From Lactifluus volemus (lineage: Eukaryota > Basidiomycota > Agaricomycetes > Russulales > Russulaceae): a stretch of DNA of 55,886 bases. Both the position numbers and the translations under genes were made by a program. Positions 11,664-21,111 of the stretch are shown in pieces. The stretch's first letter is position 1. The number at the start of each line of letters is the position of its first letter. The stretch spans positions 1 to 55,886 of the forward strand of contig WTXI01000240.1 in assembly GCA_022376515.1 (NCBI GenBank). The letters are read 5' to 3'. Below the pieces are notes generated by a model that saw only the letters and a program-made list of their open reading frames with translations, did not search any database and was not told the origin of the DNA.

Positions 11664-12134
11664 TGCCGGAAGATGACTAACTCATACAACTCCACAAGAT
11701 TGCAAGTGGGGATGGTCGTTACACAGGCTCAAACGGCCATAAAGATGGCTGGGTTCTCTTTGGAGATTGTCGCGCTTGCGACCGCTCGCATAGGTAACGC
11801 CCCACTCACCGCAGAGTCCGTCATTATGACGACAAACCAAAGTTTGTTCCTCATATTCTCCTCTACTTTCAGCCATGTGTGTTATATATAAATCTAGTTC
11901 TGAATAAGCACCTCCTAGAGGAGTCTGAGGAGCTGAAGGCAGTGTGGACAAACTGAAACTCCAGTTATATTTAAAGGATCCACTCATAGCTAAACTGCAG
12001 TATATGGACTGTCTACAGTTCAACATCACATTATAAAACCGATTTTAAAAAAAAGTGTGACCTGCTAGTGGTGTTGGTGTGCAGACCTTCACCCAACAAT
12101 TCACTGCAGAGACACTGCTGCTTCGATGCTTTCA
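11664..12134. other. Intergenic region 5' of the carrier gene
   Basis: Holds the promoter of the minus-strand carrier and the 3' flank of the minus-strand F-box gene. TGACC-type words occur but nothing decisive. No gene seen. Confidence 0.5.
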
Positions 12135-14007
12135 TCATGGCCACGGCTCCAGAAGTGACTTGACCATATCCTCCACCATATCCTCCACCATTTCCACCAC
12201 CATTTCCCCCAGTGGCTTCCGCGGGTCCTGCTCCCGCCACAGCTCCAGCATTTGCTCCCACCGCTCCAGCATTTGCTCCCACCGCTGCTCCAGTCGCTGC
12301 TGCAGTAGCGGCAGTCCCTCCTGCTGCAGTCGCGGCAGTCTCTCCTGCTGCAGTTGCGGCTGTCCCTCCTGCTGCAGTCGCCGCTGCTCCTTCTGCAATT
12401 GTCGCCGTTGCTGTTTCTGCAGTCGCCGCCGGTCCTTCTGCTGCAGCCGCTGCATCTGCTGCCACGATATATACGATGACGAGGAGGCCATCACATCGAC
12501 AGGGTGGCCCGCTGCCTGTCGTTCATGTATGAAAGAGGTATATACATCGCCAACACTGCTTCTTCCAAGCCGTTGAAGAACCAGCAGATTTGGAAAGAGT
12601 TCCAGTGACATTTCTCCATCCGCTGAACGTAATGAATGAGAAATGACCGAGAAAGTGATTCTGGTAGGCCAAGTGACTTCACGTTGCTGAACGACCTGAA
12701 AAGTTTGCGCCACTGTGTTCTGTCGACCTTGTCGTGCGGGTCTGACGATCGATTGCGTGCCACGTGGCCGAGCGTGAGCTCCTCTACACGGGAGAGTACG
12801 GGCGAAATTGAATCGAAGATTTGCACTGCGGACGCTACCTGCCAATCAAGGCGTTTACACGTGATCCGCAAGCGCAAGGAGCTTTGCTGCCGACCGTGAC
12901 TGTGATCAGGACCTGCCATTAAATCAAGGAAATTCTCGTCGAAAGTGATGTCGACAGAGTTGAAGCTGAGGCTCTCTGATGCCCCCATGAACTGCGAGAG
13001 GCGTGGAACAGTAAAAGTGAGCTGGTTGAAAAACTGAACATCGAGAACGCTGAGGGTAGGCGCCTTGATCCGAGCCAGGCCTTCCAAGTAAGCGCTCCCA
13101 CCTCGATATGAAAATACTTGAAGGTGAGGAAGCGTCACATGCGTCGCTGCTGGGGTCTTGACGTCACGGTTCGGGTGAGGGGATTGAAAATGAACTCTGA
13201 GAGTCGTCAACTGGGCATAAGTGAAAGCCGTGCGAGTAAATAGCTTGGGGGGAACCAGGGGGACGATGGGATATCCATAAGCTCGAGATGGACGAGTCCT
13301 ACGGTGGTTGTGACTAAGGGAGATCCAATAGGACGGCAAGTCGTCCACGCGTGGCGTAGATTGGGTGCTTGGAATGTCTTAGGAAACATCTGGCCTGTAG
13401 AATCTCCAGGACAGGAGCCGATACAGATGCGCTCCAAAATTGGGAATTCTTCATCCATAGCCTTGATAAACTTGCCTAACTTTGAGGCTGGCATACAAAG
13501 GGATATACGGTGCACACGATCATGGTGCGAGAGCGCGAGTAGTGCATCTTCTTCATCCTTTGCTGTCATCTCACAGTCGACATTTGCATACCAGATGGCG
13601 AGTGGAAAGGGTGGTGAATGTGCTAGCATGTCTGCTACAGGCACACCATAGGTGCAAAGAAGATGGATATCCAGTCGAACAGGGGACGCAAAGATGAGGT
13701 ACCGCCACTTTTGAGAGACGCGAGCCAACTTGTACCACCAACGTTGGCGGTCCCACCTGAATTGGACATTTCTGTTACTAGTATCTTCTTTATCCCTGAT
13801 ATAGAGATAATCGAGTTGATAGAGATGGAATATGTTGAGAAGGACATCTTCGTTGAGTTTATCGATATGTGAACGCAGCTTGTTACTCGTAAGCCCTATT
13901 GGATCGAAAGTCAGTACATGGAACAACAGTGAAATTTGAGACTCACGTCTTGATGCACGACCGCGAGGCTTCTTAAGACCACGAGTGGAAGACAAGCGAC
14001 TGGACAT
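12135..14007 (-). CDS. F-box/LRR-like protein with Gln-rich coiled-coil tail
   Basis: Exon 1 is 13947-14007. Intron 13896-13946 (GTGAGT...CAATAG, 51 nt) is followed by one long exon to the stop at 12135. Two one-base losses break the frame: near 13214 (a CCCC-to-CCC type loss after LSLMP) and near 12645 (TTTT to TTT, before SHSLRSADGE). With both restored the length is 1824 nt, 607 aa. Residues about 28-75 (LNEDVLLNIFHLY ... WYKLARVSQKWRYLIF) are a typical fungal F-box that would bind Skp1 in an SCF ubiquitin ligase. The middle is LRR-like (LTTLRVHF, LPHLQVFSY, VEELTLGHV). The last about 115 residues are Gln/Arg/Leu/Glu-rich and coiled, encoded by CAG-type codons. Substrate unknown. A truncated inverted relative lies at 15319-16241. 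Confidence 0.72.
12250..12480 (-). repeat. Imperfect CAG/CTG trinucleotide tract
   Basis: Degenerate CTG/CAG units encode the Gln-rich tail of the F-box gene. The tract lacks stop codons in several frames, which creates an Ala-rich frame (12031-12465, -) and a Ser/Cys-rich frame on the plus strand that I regard as by-products. Confidence 0.75.
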
Positions 14008-14469
14008 ATCAGGGACCAGAGGGAAGGGGGGAGAAGTAACGACAGGCCGGATGTGATAGATACAGTAGAAGGTTGAAGTTACAGTACCTTGCTCACGGTT
14101 AGGTGCGGAATATAATGTAAACTTTAAATAAAAAAAAGCTTGCGGTTAGAGTTACAATGTGCCTTGCAGGAACCACTAGGGAAATGCCGATGTTGTCGTC
14201 GGCCACTTTGCTTGCAGAACACTGGAGGTTGCAAGTAGCGTAATATATTTCACCAGTCGACAGAGAGGGAAGCAGAATAACTCGCCACACTTCTCGCTCG
14301 ATTTCTCCTATACATCCGGCTGATGTATACGGAGAGACTGAGCGTGACATGCAATACAACAAAATTCATGAGGAAATTTAGTATTTGTACATCAACATAC
14401 AGATATTAAAGCATCAGCCCATTCGAGGTTTTTTTTTTTGCGTGCCACCACGGGAATCTTGTGCCCTGT
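14008..14469. other. F-box gene upstream region
   Basis: Promoter side of the 12135-14007 gene. It contains one copy of a roughly 50-bp direct repeat (14175-14222). No coding region seen. Confidence 0.4.
14175..14222 (+). repeat. About 50-bp direct repeat, copy 1
   Basis: Starts ACTAGGGAAATGCCGATG and ends CTTGCAGAACAC. It matches 16301-16351 with a few substitutions and small gaps. One copy is upstream of the full F-box gene, the other just downstream of the truncated paralog. Confidence 0.6.
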
Positions 14470-15260
14470 TCACAGATAGGATGGTAGATGGAAGAGCCAT
14501 GTTAGTGTCCAACTAAAAACGACGGGGCCTCCCTGAGAATTTACCCATGGGAGGTCAAAATGCGTGTGTGCTGAACTCGAAGCTTGGAGCACCGCATCAG
14601 CACCAACTGAGTCAATCTCAACCGGCCCATTATTTTCCAGGAGCGTTACTACGTGTGCATCAACTCTGAGTTCCAAGATTAAACCACCCAGCATAGTGAC
14701 GTACATGCGCCCATCCGAGTCATCGCACATCGCCAGAGCCATTTGCTGGTTATGAAAACCACTTTGTGGTTTCCCCGCGTGCGTGTGATTGACAGCTATT
14801 CTATTGAGCGAGCATAGACCTGTGCGAGGGTGCAGGGGTTGTAAGATATTCGGTCTGCCAGTCAAGTATCTTATGAATTCGTAGCGGAAGATCGCTGTGT
14901 CGTTCTATTGATTCCTTTCTCGTTGTTACAAGTCGCGCACAGATCCATTCATCGGATTGGAAGGTTAGGTGTGAGAGTTCAATTGAAATTATGATCATCG
15001 CAAACTGAGGAGTATCACGTCGGAAACTCCTAAAAGAGCGGTTCGGAAGACCCGTACAGGGAAGGGAAAACGTGAACCTTTGATGGTTCCTGCAACGTTG
15101 GAATATAGGGATTGGGACCGCATGCATTGAAGGTTGCAAGCAAGGTAATGAAGAGAAGTCTTCCGAATCGCAGTTTGCAACCTGAATGATCTCCGGTGAC
15201 AAGTCTCATGACGTAGGGTCCCATATGCGCGACAGTCCACTTCGCTGACTTACAAGGCAA
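14470..15260 (-). pseudogene. Fragments of an unrecognised gene
   Basis: Three overlapping open frames (14470-14865, 14801-15202 and 14995-15260) on the minus strand contain protein-like stretches (for example LGGLILELRVDAHVVTLLENN and DEWICARLVTTRKESIERHSD). They could be exons of one gene or a decayed gene between the two F-box copies. No domain is recognised and the splice structure is unresolved. Confidence 0.3.
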
Positions 15261-15318
15261 GCACGGAGCAAATCAAGTAAGCGACACAGCCATCTGCTAT
15301 CTACGAACTCATAAGATA

Positions 15319-16241
15319 ATGCAGACCGAACTTTTCAACCAGCTCACTTTTATTGTTCCACGCCTCTTGCAGTTCATGCGGGCATCAAAAAGCCTCAGAT
15401 TCAGCGCTGTCAAGATCGCTTTCGATGGGGATTTCGTGGATCTAATAGCAGGTCCTGGTCCGGGTTGGCAGAAATGCTCCTTGCACCTGCAGATCATATG
15501 CAAACAACTGGATTGGCAGGTAACGTCCGCAGTGCAAATCTTCGAATCAATTTTTCCCGTACCCCCCGGTGTGGAAGAACTCATGTTCTTCCATGTGGCA
15601 CGCAATCAGTCGGCAGACCCGCACGACAAGGTCGACAGGACACAGTGGCGCAAACTTTTAGGTTGTTCAACAACGTGAAGTCATTTGGTGTACCGGAGAC
15701 ACTCTCTGGGAGGTTCTCTCATTCGTTATGCTCGACGGATGGAGAAATGTCTATGGAACTCTTACCAAATCTGCTGGTTCTTCAACACCTTGGTGGAAGC
15801 AGTGTTGATGATGTATTTACCTCTTTCATCCATGAACGACGGGCAGCGAGCCACAGTGTCGATCTGGTAGCCTCGTCATCGTATATACCGTGGCAGCATA
15901 TGGGGAAGTATATGTGGCAACAATGGCGGCAGGAGCATCTTCGGCGGCAAGAGGAGCAGCGACTGCAGCGGCGGGTGCCGCGACTGCAGGAGGAGGACAG
16001 CGAGCGGAAGCTGCCACCGGCATTTCAGCAACTGCTGCATCAGCAGACGCGACGACTGCTGCGGCGAGTGCATCGCCAGGACCTGCAGCACCAGGAGCTG
16101 GAACGACTGCTGCAACGAGTGCAGAAGCAGTATGAGCAGCAGCAGCGACGACAGTTGCAGCGAGTGCTGCAGCAGAAACAGAAGCGACGACGGCAGGAGA
16201 AGCTTCCATACTTCAATTATACTCGCGGTAGGTCGAAATGA
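15319..16241 (+). pseudogene. 5'-truncated F-box paralog with Gln-rich tail
   Basis: Homologous to the second half of the 12135-14007 gene, in opposite orientation. The shared segments are FNQLTFIVPRLLQFM, DLIAGPGPG, VARNQSADPHDKVDRTQW, LPNLLVLQHLG and FTSFIHERRAASHSVDL, followed by a Gln/Arg/Leu-rich coil. The F-box half is missing: similarity begins abruptly at the ATG at 15319. A one-base loss in a T-run near 15658 (before RLFNNVKS) breaks the frame; with it restored the fragment would encode 307 aa. Without an F-box it could at most act as a decoy, and it is more likely a duplication fragment. Confidence 0.65.
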
Positions 16242-16688
16242 GGTCTATGTATTCACTCCTCCCTTGTCCCTTGGACGTACCGAGCCTTTAATACTATAGT
16301 ACTAGGGAAATTGCCGACAATGTCGTCAGCAACCTTGCTTGCCGAAGACACGTCGTCGTTTTGTCATTACACTGGCAGGTTAACAGACGATGCAGTACTG
16401 TAAACACATTTTAACGTACAGATTACCTCTTTGTTTTTTTGTTGTTTCAATCATAGCCCAATCCCAGCTCTCGTTTCACCCCTCAATTTCCTTATTTTTC
16501 TTGGGGAACATGGTGAAATCAAAGTCTTTCTTTCGTTGTTCGAACTCAACCCGATGGGGCAGGTGCCACGGCTTCCCTGGGAGTTTCAAGAACCTGCAGC
16601 GATTCAATGTCACAGCAAACAGCCACTATTACCAGCCCTGGCGTTAACGTACACTAGCCACACCAAACCTTCTTCTCGTACTGGGTCT
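16242..16688. other. Intergenic, between convergent 3' ends
   Basis: Contains the second copy of the roughly 50-bp direct repeat (16301-16351) and the 3' flank of the glycosylase gene. No gene seen. Confidence 0.5.
16301..16351 (+). repeat. About 50-bp direct repeat, copy 2
   Basis: Starts ACTAGGGAAATTGCCGAC and ends GCTTGCCGAAGACAC, matching 14175-14222. Confidence 0.6.
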
Positions 16689-18461
16689 CTACTCTATCGA
16701 CAGGCGGACGGCCCGCAATGTGCTCGTGTCGAGAGTGCCAGCTTTGACCCGCTCAAGGTCATCTCTAAGCGCTTTGAAGAGCAATACTTTGTCTTTGCGC
16801 TGTGCAAAACAAAATCCGTGAAACGATTGTCATCCATCAACTGCGGATTGACACTCCGCGTACACGAACCTGATGGCTGACAACACGACCGGACGTGCTA
16901 GGGAAGACGCAAAACAGCGTTTCGCGCACGCCCGGTTTCTGCTCATCTGCCGAGGTTCGGAACTGTCAAAAATTACGTTATGAGATTCGAGTAACAAGAC
17001 GTCCCCTTTACATTGGATTCCATGCCGTGCACGGCTTTGTAGGGTTGTAGTCCATAAGCGAACGTCGTCCTCGGTCCCAGAACCGCTACGGTCCCCTTTT
17101 CCTTTTTCAGCGCCGCGTTCCGAGTCCGGGACGATACGCTGCGGCACCCGGTCGCGATGGGAGACGAGTGTGAGAGCGTGGTAGTATCCGGAGCTTCTTG
17201 TTTGATGACTTTTTGGAAGGGATGGTGGTCGCCTCCGCCGCCCTGCGCGTCTGGCTTTGTTGCTGCCACTGGCACGCCGTGACCAAAATCCACCAATTCC
17301 GGTTCGGGCTTCGCTACCCGCGGCTCAGTTACTGATTCCTCTTTCAGCACTGGCATCAGCCCGCTTTCACTCGCATGGGCTGCGAGGACCGCACAGGTTC
17401 CGGCATCATCGTCGTTGTCACCTATGCCGAGTCGTCGTAACGAGCGCTCGACGTGTAACCAAATTCCTTTGCCCACGAAACATATGATGCGCGGACGGAG
17501 GCAAGCGATTTTGGCGAGCAACGTGGGCACAGCGTTAGTCATATCTTGGTTCGATAGCTCAGCGACCGAGGTCGATGGACGCTGCATCAGATTTGTCTTG
17601 AAACAAAAAAAAAAACGTGTGAGAAAGACAAGGCGCCGCGGTGAGAACCGTGGTTTTGCGCGCGTAGCATGGCATTCGACGCACAAGTCCAAGATTGTAC
17701 TTTTCTGGAAGTGTGGCACCTTCCGAGGGAAGCAAAAGCCTTGGCGTGAATCCTTTTTTTTTTTCGAGTCCAAGCGTAACTTGAGTTAGTTGGCATGTAA
17801 AGAGAAAGATTCACTACAAAACCCGCACCAGAGAGATGCAAACAATGCCAGAAATGGTTTGTCGGGTTTGCGTAATGGTGCCCTCGCTCTGCAGACATAC
17901 GGCCTGGGCTGCAATCGGTGTTGATTCCGGCAATCAGCGATACTTTTAGAACACGGAGATCAACATCCCTGACATACTTGAACCCACAAAATAGCACTGC
18001 GCGAAGGAAAAAAAAAAAAAGAATACGTCAAAAAGAGAAAAAGGGGCCCTGCTGGATTTGTCTTGAATATTATCTGTGTGGTACGTACCGTCCAAGTCAT
18101 GCGTTACATGATCTGACACCACCACCGCCTTCAGGTGAGGGTCCACTTTTGGTGCCACTGCCGTAGGTTTCGCGGCTTTCGCCTTTGACCTTTTCGGCTT
18201 TGAAGAGTTTGAGCCACCTCCCAGGTGTTTTGACTTGCGTTTGCGCGATTCGGATAAAAGATTTGCGCGACCCACTTGATTTTCATCTTCCCCATCGAGG
18301 ACTTCATCGGAGACCTTGGCCCAGTTTTGTTTTCGCACACCCCCCTCCTCCGAGTCATCGGGTGGAGCTGATATAAATGATGGTGATGATGATGGCGGCA
18401 CATACGCAAATCGGGAAAGCCTCCCATTAAAGGAAGACGGTGTGTTGATCTCATGTTCCAT
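16689..18461 (-). CDS. TDG: G/T(U) mismatch-specific thymine/uracil DNA glycosylase
   Basis: Seven exons: 18089-18461, 17978-17996 (19 nt), 17823-17908, 17685-17752, 17012-17596, 16870-16962, 16689-16799. The total is 1335 nt, in frame, 444 aa. Family-2 uracil-DNA glycosylase motifs are complete: GFNPG at 129-133 with the catalytic Asn131, GHHY (140-143), NHFWHC (148-153), LGLTNLMQRPS, RPRIICFVGKGIW (to 228), GLQPYK (364-369) and the DNA-intercalation loop FPSTSGRV (397-404). It removes T or U from G mismatches to start base-excision repair in the nucleus. The basic N-terminus (KRSKAKAAKP) may serve nuclear import. A 135-residue acidic, low-complexity insert separates GKGIW from GLQPYK; human TDG has about 17 residues there. 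The insert holds two SUMO-type motifs, LKEE (266-269) and IKQE (313-316). The start at 18461 is the best ATG, as residues before it lack coding character. Confidence 0.88.
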
Positions 18462-18881
18462 CTTTTTTTTTTCCTTGGAAGAAGAAGAACATGTGTGGTG
18501 ATTGCCTTGTTTTAAACGAGGTTGGACATCATATTTGATGATGATAGGGGACGTCAAGCCGATCAAGCCGTGTTCCCTAAAGAGGTCTAGTATCAAGATG
18601 ATGATGAGATTACGCCCTACGCACGACATTTCTGATTGCCGATGTCAGCATAAGGCATAGTCGGTTCCCTGGGAGTTGTGCAAGCCAACTCAAAAGTGGC
18701 CCGTCCAGGATGATTTATTATCTCCCGTCGTCTTGCAACGCTTCAACTGAAACAAACCATCCCAACCAAACTAGCGCGCTCTCACTGGCACTAGCACCGT
18801 TCTCTCTCTCTTTCTCTTCCATCTCCCCTACGTACCAGCTATCCTTCTTTTCTTAAATCGTCATCCGACGCTGACAGCCAT
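18462..18881. promoter_or_regulatory. Shared divergent promoter region
   Basis: A 420-bp gap between the divergent starts of the glycosylase (-) and the small acidic protein (+). It includes pyrimidine-rich CTCTCT stretches near 18800-18830, typical of fungal core promoters. No specific site could be assigned. Confidence 0.4.
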
Positions 18882-19226
18882 ATGTCCTCCTCCTCTCTCA
18901 CCTCCTCATCCCCTCCACCCTCTTCAACTTCCTCAGCTTTTGCTTTAGCAACAACTTCGCGCATGATGGGGCGAAGACAACGTCGCAACGCCATCTCTCG
19001 CGCAACAGAATCAGAAGACTGGGACGACGTATCATCATCAACTCCAGAACTACCTCTACCCTCTCACGACGACGAGCTTGTCTGCCCACTCGCGTCTAGT
19101 ACCGTCGATGCACAGACGTCCGCTCGGCTTTGCATCAATATTGGTGAGTTATCATCTCAGTTCCGGGTTGTCACGTGCCTGAGCGGCCTCTCAGCCGACG
19201 ACGACGACGATCTCCAAGCTGTCTAG
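18882..19226 (+). CDS. Small Ser-rich acidic protein, unknown
   Basis: An ATG after a pyrimidine-rich leader opens a 114-codon frame. It contains a plausible 51-nt intron (19144-19194, GTGAGT...CTCTCAG, branch-like CCTGAGC), so the spliced product is 97 aa and ends IADDDDDLQAV. The intron is a multiple of three without a stop, so retention would still give protein. Composition: a Ser/Pro-rich N-terminus, one MGRRQRRNAISR basic patch (about residues 29-40), then acidic. No family recognised. It shares a promoter region with the DNA glycosylase. Confidence 0.5.
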   Translation: MSSSSLTSSSPPPSSTSSAFALATTSRMMGRRQRRNAISRATESEDWDDVSSSTPELPLPSHDDELVCPLASSTVDAQTSARLCINIGELSSQFRVVTCLSGLSADDDDDLQAV

Positions 19227-19724
19227 CGCGTTTCACGTTTCCCACATCATCACGGAAACATCGCCGCTCCGGAGAGATCGTCGACCATTCTGTCACTGCT
19301 GCCTCGACACTTACCAGCGATAGGAGATGCAGCGGTGGTCCGGTTCGGCGAGCATGGTGCGCACATTGCGAGCGTGGGCGGAGTAGCGCCTGATCTGAAG
19401 ATGTAACGGTATACTTTCTTTCGGACTTGGACTTGGACTTGGACTCGGATTCAATGTCATCTCGGTTAGACACTAATAACGGATTTATCGGCGTAAGCCA
19501 CCACAAGTAATTATTAGTTAAGAGTGAAGGTGTCCTTTGTATTGTAACTTAACACGTTGGATAGCGTAGAACAACAGCTAATCATAATCGTCGCATTCAT
19601 ATTCTCTCAGGAATCACCTCGATTGGCCAAAAAGGCACCCAAATCCCGCTTTACATTGCGCGGTCCACCGATGCCTGGACTCGGGAATCCAGCAGAAAGC
19701 CGCTCGATACCGGCGGTGTGCAAC
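19227..19724. other. Intergenic, no gene seen
   Basis: Contains a short GGACTT tandem run (about 19425-19450) and a scatter of stops. It is the shared 3' flank of two convergent genes. Confidence 0.45.
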
Positions 19725-20833
19725 TCAAGTCATTCGGAATGATGCCTTCAAAGCCTTGCGTCGCGCGCGATTCTGCGGGGGAGCAGGCCCAACATCTAAG
19801 AGCTGGGTGGTATTAGCTGGGGGTGACGCGAGGCTAGGCGACTGCGATGCGGAAGGGGATGAGTGCGACCGCTTCGACGAAGACGTCTTTGATGCCGACT
19901 CGGACGAGCGGGACGACTTGCTCTTCTTTTTCCGCCGTTGTTGCAGGAGCGGTGTTGGCACTACATGGGGGTGCGCGACAGGCTGTTGCGAAATATAGTG
20001 GTGATTGTACGGTTGTACCGATTGCGGCCGTTGGGGTTGACCCGACGAGTGCGACAGCGACGTGGAAGTGCGTGAGCGCGAATCGGAACCGCGCCCCGAG
20101 TCGGAGCTGTCAAATGCGCGACGTGTATACGCTCCGGCACCGAAATCTCCTTCATCGTCATCATCGTCGTCATCATCGTCACCACCATCGCCTCCTATGC
20201 GTTGAGGTGCTCGCGCGCCAGCACCAGCACCAGGATCCGAGCTGCGTACAGAAGGCGACCGCACGGGAGCATGAGCGCGACGTTCCCCACTTCCAGGAAA
20301 CCCTTCAAACTCTGCATCTCTATCGAGCGTGGCGGAATGCTCCAGAGCAAGCGCAAGAGCGGCCCGCTTCATCTCCTTGCGTTGGCGGCGACGTGCCCGC
20401 CGCGCGGCGCGCTCAGCCTCCTCTTCGGCATGCTTTGTCGCGTGCGTGGTGATGGCAGCCGAGTCGAGAGGTGCGGCATCTGAGTCGAGTGTAGATGAAG
20501 ATATAGTTGGGGGTGGCCGGCGACGACTTCGTCTCCTGGCAGCCTCAGCTTCTTCTTCTTCTTCTTCTTCTTCATCGTCGTCGGGCAGGCGGATCGGAGC
20601 GCGGCCAAAGAGGTTCCAACCAAAAACCCGTATACTCTTACCAAAGCGCGCGCGCTTTCGATGTGGGATGCCTGGATTCGAGTGGAGGGAGAGCGTCTCT
20701 GCGTCGGCGGTGGTGCCGCTGCCAGAGTCGGCTAGGAGGTCTTCAAGTTCGTTGCGTTCATTCTTGGAGCGGAGACAGGATAGACATGGAGATGTGAGGG
20801 CTCTGAAGAGTCGGACCAGGAAAAGGACTCCAT
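19725..20833 (-). CDS. Conserved-type acidic/basic hypothetical protein (gene X)
   Basis: A single open frame of about 370 aa. The start is taken from the duplicated copy at 29539, whose ATG begins MESFSWSDS. The same ATG is present here at 20833, but one base is missing near 20807 (GAAGAG versus GAATGAG), so the frame is broken right after the first residues. Order of features: a Cys pair (SPCLSCLRS), ELEDLLADSGSG, a conserved-looking core (RFGKSIRVFGWNLFGRAPIRLP), an Asp/Glu run, an Arg-rich helix with AARRARRRQRKEMK, an Asp run, and a Ser/Lys-rich C-terminus. The FGW-LFGR-PI-LP core looks like a recurring basidiomycete protein of unknown function. It borders NLR copy A tail to head, and parts of it were co-duplicated with the NLRs. 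Confidence 0.6.
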
Positions 20834-21111
20834 GTTGCTTCCACGTTAGCAATGGAAAAAGCTCATGAGATGACTGCGAGGCCTTGCTGCGCCATACCCA
20901 TTAGGCAACTGGAGGTCACACTTCCTGCTGTCACGGCTGTCACTCTCGGCTCATGCACGTAAACCGGTTCGGAAAAGAGAGATGCCTAGCATACACAGTG
21001 GTAACACAGTAGTAAATACTACGCCAAGTCTAGTGTAAACAAATTTAACAACAACACAGTAACTAAAAAACAGGAAGTTCTTTTAAAAACAATCATGGCG
21101 TACAGCTAGAT
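20834..21111. other. Short spacer between gene X and NLR copy A
   Basis: It should hold the gene X promoter and the NLR A 3' UTR. The same spacer recurs at about 29540-29783 upstream of the truncated gene X copy. Confidence 0.5.

Noticed and set aside
12031..12465. Ala-rich open frame at the end of the F-box gene
   Set aside because: CAG/CTG tracts lack stops in several frames. The Gln-rich frame continues the conserved F-box C-terminus, so the Ala-rich one is a by-product.
16431..16880. Plus-strand 149-codon open frame
   Set aside because: It lies largely antisense to the last exons of the DNA glycosylase, whose motifs are clear, and has no recognisable features.
17880..17997. Apparent four-residue insertion (TDCS) in the catalytic GINPG motif of the glycosylase
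   Set aside because: Reading a 69-nt intron (17909-17977, GTATGT...GCAG) gives an uninterrupted GFNPG motif and keeps the whole gene in frame, so the insertion is an artefact of reading through the intron.
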